DNA from: Candidatus Bipolaricaulota bacterium
GTDB taxonomy: Bacteria > Bipolaricaulota > Bipolaricaulia > Bipolaricaulales > Bipolaricaulaceae
DNA length: 64,000 nt
Direction: 5' to 3'
Assembly: GCA_022838705.1 (NCBI GenBank)
Contig: JALHJZ010000001.1
Span: 478,689-542,688 of the forward strand
Below the pieces are notes generated by a model. It saw only the letters and a program-made list of their open reading frames with translations. It was not told where the DNA came from and did not search any database. The stretch's first letter is position 1. Each line of letters begins with the position of its first letter. The position numbers were made by a program, and so were the translations under genes. Of the stretch, positions 60,367-64,000 are shown in pieces.

Positions 60367-63252
60367 TTAGAACGTGACGGCAATAGGTCGAAGCACAGTG
60401 TACCTCTGTTCGGCCCCATCATACCCGGCGAGGAGGGCTTCTTGCGAGGTCCCCGCGGGGGCGAGGTAATCGTAGATCTGGGGCGCCCACAACGGGCTAG
60501 GGCAACCGCCGCCGGTCCACTCTCCGGCCGTCACCCCGATCGGGCGGAGGTGGTTTGCGCCATAGCCGTCCTGGGAGCCGACGAGGACATAGTGCCAGCC
60601 CCGGATCTCGGGAAGGAGCGTCTTGGGGATGGTGACGATGATCCGCCCCCGCTTGGGGTCGCTTGCCACCTCCACCAGGAATGGCCCCTCGCCAGCGGCG
60701 GTCCAGAGGTGCCGACCGTAGGCGGGCCATCCCGCTACCTTCACAGCACAGTCCCACGGATGATCGGGGTCAAACGCCACCTGGGCGGCCTTCCCCTCCT
60801 CGTGGGCATCGGTTCGGCCACCAGGCGCCACGTCGAGATACACGAAGATGATGGGATGGGAGAAGCCGTGCGGCCCGTTCCAGGGGTTGGGGAGGGTGGG
60901 GAACTCGAACGTAAGCTGCCAGCGATCGGCCGCGTCGTAGATCGCGTAGCGGAGGAGATCGAACAGTCCGGGCTCGGCGAAGACGCTGTTGAGGGGATAG
61001 ACGTACGTCCCCACCCCGTGGTCATCACCTGCCGGGTCCGCCATCGCCCACACCTCGACCCCTTGGACGAGGGTCGGGATCCGCGCCTCGAGGGGCCGTT
61101 CCGGAGCGATCCCGAGGAGCTCCCCTGCGCGCTCGAGCGCGAGGGCGAGGACCAAACTCTGCCCCGGCTCCACCCCCAGCTCCTCGAACGGGATCTGAAA
61201 CTCGATGACCTCGTCCAGGTGAGCGACGCGGGAGGTGAGGGTGCGCACGGGCGAGGCGAGCCGCCAGCGGCCCGTCCCGTCCGCGGCGTAGCGGAACACG
61301 TACCCCGAGCCGTCCGCCTTCACCTTGGCCAGGTCGAGCTCGACGGCCGAGACGAGGGGGAACCCCAGGGGTTCGCCGCTGTGGCGGGTGACGACGTTCG
61401 CCTTCTCCCCCGGCTTCCCCGTGGCGTACAGGACGAGCTTGGTCTCGGTTCCGGAGAGATCCCGCGGGGAAGGATCGAGATCGGCGCGCACGTAGAGAGA
61501 GGATTCCCCGTACGCGAACGCGGCGGCGCGGATTGAACCCTGCCCGGGCACCGCCACTGCCTCCGCCCACTCGCCGGGATCCGTGACGCGGCCGTCCACC
61601 ACCGGCTTGGCCTCCCCCAGGCTCGCCGCGATCGGGGTCCTCAACCGGAGGGAGAGGACCTGGGGGATCTCTTCCGCGGCGTAGCCGGCAGCCTGGTAGG
61701 CGCCCACGAGGTGGGCCTTCATGAGCCAGTCGTAGAGGTCATCGGTGCCGGAGTCCTGATCTGCCCCATACCACCAGAACCAGTCCGACCCCTCGGCGGC
61801 ATACAGGGCGTCTAGGGCCTTGGGGTTGGGATCACCGGCGAACACCGCCTCCCTGGCTTGGCCCAACCGCTCCCACGCCTCGTCCTCCTCCGGCTCCCCG
61901 CGCCAGGTGGAGAGGTCGCCGGCCCAGGACCCGGTGGGAACGGAAGGGATCTCCGCGACGACGGGGTGGCAAGTTACGAACCCTCCCGGGGTCACAGTGT
62001 GGATCCACTCTACCTCGCGGAACGACTGGTAGAGAGAACGGAGGAACTCCCGGCCATTGTCCGGGTAGCCAGCCATGAACATCCAGTTCTCCCCATCGAG
62101 GGCGATCACGAGGACGTGCTCCTCGGGCGAGGCGAGGGCTTCCCAGTAGCTGCGGATCTCGGCCAGGAGGTCCGCGACCGCCTCAGCGGTCGGCTTGTTC
62201 CCGTAGGCGAAGCTGATCTTGTCGGAGATGTTGTGGTCCCGGAACAGGATCGTCATGTCCCCAAACCGCCACGGCTGGGTGAGTTCGTCCCGCGTCGGCG
62301 TGCGGCCGAGCGCCGCGGCGAGCGTCCACTCGTCGGCCACGGTCCAGGTGAACCCCGCCTCCCCGAGGAGCTCCACCGCCCGCTCCGAGACGGCCTGTTC
62401 CGGTGGCCACACGCCCACCGCCTTCGCGCCGAACAGGGCCTCGTGCTGGGCTTGCGCTTGGGCGAGCTGGCCGAGGATGTCCTCCTCCCACCCCCGTTCC
62501 GCCAAGATGGGGAGGATCGGGTGGTAGAACGGGCTCGTGATGAGCTCGGTTCCAAGCTCCTCGGCCTCCCGGTAGGCCGGCACCACCAGGGTTAAGACCT
62601 TATGCTGGGCTTGGATCAACCGGATGACGTCCTCTTGGGTGAACCCGGATTTCCCCCGGAGGTCCGAAAGCCCGAGCTCCTCGTGGAGCTCGGGGGAGAT
62701 CTGCCACAGGAGGAACAGCCCCGCTGCATCGAGGAGCTCCTGGTCGGTGAGGGTTCGCTCTCCCTTGAGCTGGTTGAGCTCGGCATAGCGGGGGTCGTAG
62801 TACCTCCCGCCGGGGCGGAGCATGTACCCGTTGATCCAGAAGAACTGGTCCTGCATCGCCGCCCGCTCCTCTGGAGCAAGGCTCCCTGGATCGGTGGCGA
62901 GCTGCCATGTCCACTTGAGGTGGTTATCCACCGCCCCGATGTACTGGTAAAGGCCACCCTTCTCCCGCTCCTCCTCGGTGATCTCCACGTAGTCCAGAAG
63001 CTGCCAGAGGAGACTCGGCTGGAGGTTGTAGGTGACCTCGACCCCGGGGTGCTCGAGGAGGATCCGCGGGGAGTCGAGGTACTCTTGGACCCCGTGGACC
63101 CGCACCCAGGGGAGCTCGTACTCGCCGGTGAGCCTGTTCCAGTACAGGGGCTGGTGCTGGTGCCACACGATCGCCACGTTGAGGGGTCCTTTGGGCAGGC
63201 CAACCAGGGTTACAGCAAGGAGTAGGGCACTCACGGTCATCACGACGCGCAT
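60367..63252 (-). CDS. Secreted GH57 amylopullulanase-like glycosidase
   Basis: 961 residues with a signal peptide (MRVVMTVSALLLAVTLVGLP). GH57 conserved regions: NVAIVWHQHQPLYW (25-38), GVWPPEQAVS with nucleophile Glu285 and IALDGENW with acid Asp386. The second half (about 560-960) holds DOMON-like/glucodextranase C-type beta domains, as in amylopullulanases, probably for carbohydrate binding. It would cleave starch or pullulan outside the cell for uptake by the downstream MalEFG. GGAGGTGGACG precedes the first ATG; an in-frame ATG four codons on is possible. Confidence 0.9.
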   Translation of the reverse strand: MRVVMTVSALLLAVTLVGLPKGPLNVAIVWHQHQPLYWNRLTGEYELPWVRVHGVQEYLDSPRILLEHPGVEVTYNLQPSLLWQLLDYVEITEEEREKGGLYQYIGAVDNHLKWTWQLATDPGSLAPEERAAMQDQFFWINGYMLRPGGRYYDPRYAELNQLKGERTLTDQELLDAAGLFLLWQISPELHEELGLSDLRGKSGFTQEDVIRLIQAQHKVLTLVVPAYREAEELGTELITSPFYHPILPILAERGWEEDILGQLAQAQAQHEALFGAKAVGVWPPEQAVSERAVELLGEAGFTWTVADEWTLAAALGRTPTRDELTQPWRFGDMTILFRDHNISDKISFAYGNKPTAEAVADLLAEIRSYWEALASPEEHVLVIALDGENWMFMAGYPDNGREFLRSLYQSFREVEWIHTVTPGGFVTCHPVVAEIPSVPTGSWAGDLSTWRGEPEEDEAWERLGQAREAVFAGDPNPKALDALYAAEGSDWFWWYGADQDSGTDDLYDWLMKAHLVGAYQAAGYAAEEIPQVLSLRLRTPIAASLGEAKPVVDGRVTDPGEWAEAVAVPGQGSIRAAAFAYGESSLYVRADLDPSPRDLSGTETKLVLYATGKPGEKANVVTRHSGEPLGFPLVSAVELDLAKVKADGSGYVFRYAADGTGRWRLASPVRTLTSRVAHLDEVIEFQIPFEELGVEPGQSLVLALALERAGELLGIAPERPLEARIPTLVQGVEVWAMADPAGDDHGVGTYVYPLNSVFAEPGLFDLLRYAIYDAADRWQLTFEFPTLPNPWNGPHGFSHPIIFVYLDVAPGGRTDAHEEGKAAQVAFDPDHPWDCAVKVAGWPAYGRHLWTAAGEGPFLVEVASDPKRGRIIVTIPKTLLPEIRGWHYVLVGSQDGYGANHLRPIGVTAGEWTGGGCPSPLWAPQIYDYLAPAGTSQEALLAGYDGAEQRYTVLRPIAVTF

Positions 63253-63304
63253 CGTCCACCTCCAGGGCTAAGTTTACCGCCAACCCGCCTGCGTTGCACC
63301 TCCA

Positions 63305-63333
63305 TTGACCGATCACGGCCCCCTCGCTATACT
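63305..63333 (+). promoter_or_regulatory. Promoter of the right-edge permease gene
   Basis: TTGACC (63305-63310), 17-bp spacer, TATACT (63328-63333), divergent from the GH57 gene. Confidence 0.65.
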
Positions 63334-63368
63334 CCTCCCGCGTATCGGGGCGAGGCAGAGGAGGAACG

Positions 63369-64000
63369 CTGGCACCCAAGGGGTCCGACACCCGCTATCT
63401 GGTTCGCCGGGGAGCCTACCGGGGGCTCCTCTACTTCCTCATGGCGGTGGGCTGCGCCATCATGCTCTTGCCGTTCTTCTGGATGGTGACGACCTCGCTC
63501 AAGACGGAGGCGGGCGCGATGCGGATGCCGCCCCAGTGGATCCCCCCCGAGCCTCAGTGGGAGAACTACGTTGTGGCGTGGAATATGGCGCCGTTCGGCC
63601 GCTACTTCTTCAACAGCTTCTTCATCGCCATCATGTGCACGATCGGCGAGGTCATCACGACGATCCTTGCTGCCTACGCGTTTGCGAAGATGCGTTTCAT
63701 CGGGAAGGAGGTCCTGTTCGCGATCTTCCTCGGTACGCTGATGATCCCGGGGGAGATGCTCCTCGTGCCGAACTACGTTACGCTGACGCGGCTCGGCTGG
63801 CTCGATCGGTACGAAGGGCTGATCATCCCCTGGATCGTGTCCGTGTTCGGGATCTTCCTCCTCCGGCAGTTCTTTCGGTCGATCCCGGATGAGCTATGGG
63901 ACGCGGCGCGCATCGATGGCTGCTCGCGCCTACGCTACCTGTGGCGCGTCATCGTGCCCCTTTCCAAGCCTGCGATCCTCACGGTGGCTCTGTTCAAATT
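63369..64000 (+). CDS. ABC sugar importer permease, MalG-like (partial)
   Basis: The frame is open from about 63342 to the window end and is cut there. It encodes a MalG/UgpE-type permease: FFWMVTTSLKTE, AAYAFAKMRFIGKE, LRQFFRSIPDELWDAARIDGCSRLRYLWRVIVPLSKP (coupling loop in the last 35 residues shown). No ATG, GTG or TTG fits between the promoter and the first membrane segment. CTG at 63369 follows GAGGAGG by 4 nt and is my best start, which is unusual. It is transcribed from its own promoter, so further transporter genes probably follow outside the window. Confidence 0.75.
   Translation, partial: MAPKGSDTRYLVRRGAYRGLLYFLMAVGCAIMLLPFFWMVTTSLKTEAGAMRMPPQWIPPEPQWENYVVAWNMAPFGRYFFNSFFIAIMCTIGEVITTILAAYAFAKMRFIGKEVLFAIFLGTLMIPGEMLLVPNYVTLTRLGWLDRYEGLIIPWIVSVFGIFLLRQFFRSIPDELWDAARIDGCSRLRYLWRVIVPLSKPAILTVALFK

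Overview
The window is a GC-rich bacterial chromosome segment with 64 supported protein genes, including one cut by the right edge. I saw no rRNA, tRNA or CRISPR array. The cell looks diderm: there is a PorV-like outer-membrane protein, several lipoproteins and secreted glycosidases. Asp23/AmaP-like genes beside nusB, a ClpC with a McsA-like zinc finger, ATP-type PEPCK, GH57 and GH13 enzymes and several ATPase-less sugar importers would suit a deep-branching anaerobic heterotroph such as Bipolaricaulota (OP1/Acetothermia). That placement is inference from gene content. Promoters often read TTGACC or a close variant, a spacer of 16-17, then TAnnnT.

Region by region. 1-430: two tandem micro-ORF units, each with a -10 box, a hairpin near the predicted 5' end, a strong ribosome-binding site and a 14-15 codon Lys/Pro reading frame. 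530-1570: a hicBA toxin-antitoxin pair between two perfect 93-bp direct repeats. 1869-2714: a patatin-like lipase. 3246-5207: a fibronectin-III lipoprotein. 5423-5861: a second toxin-antitoxin pair. 6802-10791: a 1010-residue surface protein and a PorV-like outer-membrane protein behind two tandem promoters. 10845-12068: a REP-associated tyrosine transposase inside its likely REP array. 12062-18686 (minus strand): an alkyltransferase-like/endonuclease V fusion, a PKD lipoprotein, an MFS exporter, a DUF885 peptidase and a yhbD-bactofilin group. 18737-21432: tldD and tldE. 21546-27446: two secreted proteins, a nitroreductase, pckA and mscS.

27694-38433 is one long plus-strand uptake and catabolism cluster: two UgpB/A/E-like importers, a glycerophosphodiesterase, a HAD phosphatase, an Ldh2-type dehydrogenase and glycerol kinase. 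It could import glycerophosphodiesters, release glycerol or glycerol 3-phosphate, and phosphorylate glycerol. 38552-41708 is a heat-shock pair (hsp20, clpC). 41770-50684 is housekeeping: efp, Asp23 pair, amaP-like, nusB, PHP enzyme, yqhQ, rpmE, rpsI, scpB, scpA and smc. 50888-52828 holds two paralogous coiled-coil envelope proteins. 53061-64000 holds a GNAT/ABC-exporter/GH13 operon, a minus-strand GH57-malE-malF-malG operon for extracellular starch breakdown and maltodextrin uptake, and the start of another sugar permease.

Intergenic DNA is dominated by two palindrome families. One is REP-like: a GTAG foot and a hairpin whose two arms change together. The other is a C-rich two-tier palindrome. 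Together they explain almost every gene-free stretch over 300 bases and the many spurious Pro/Arg/Gly-rich open frames there.
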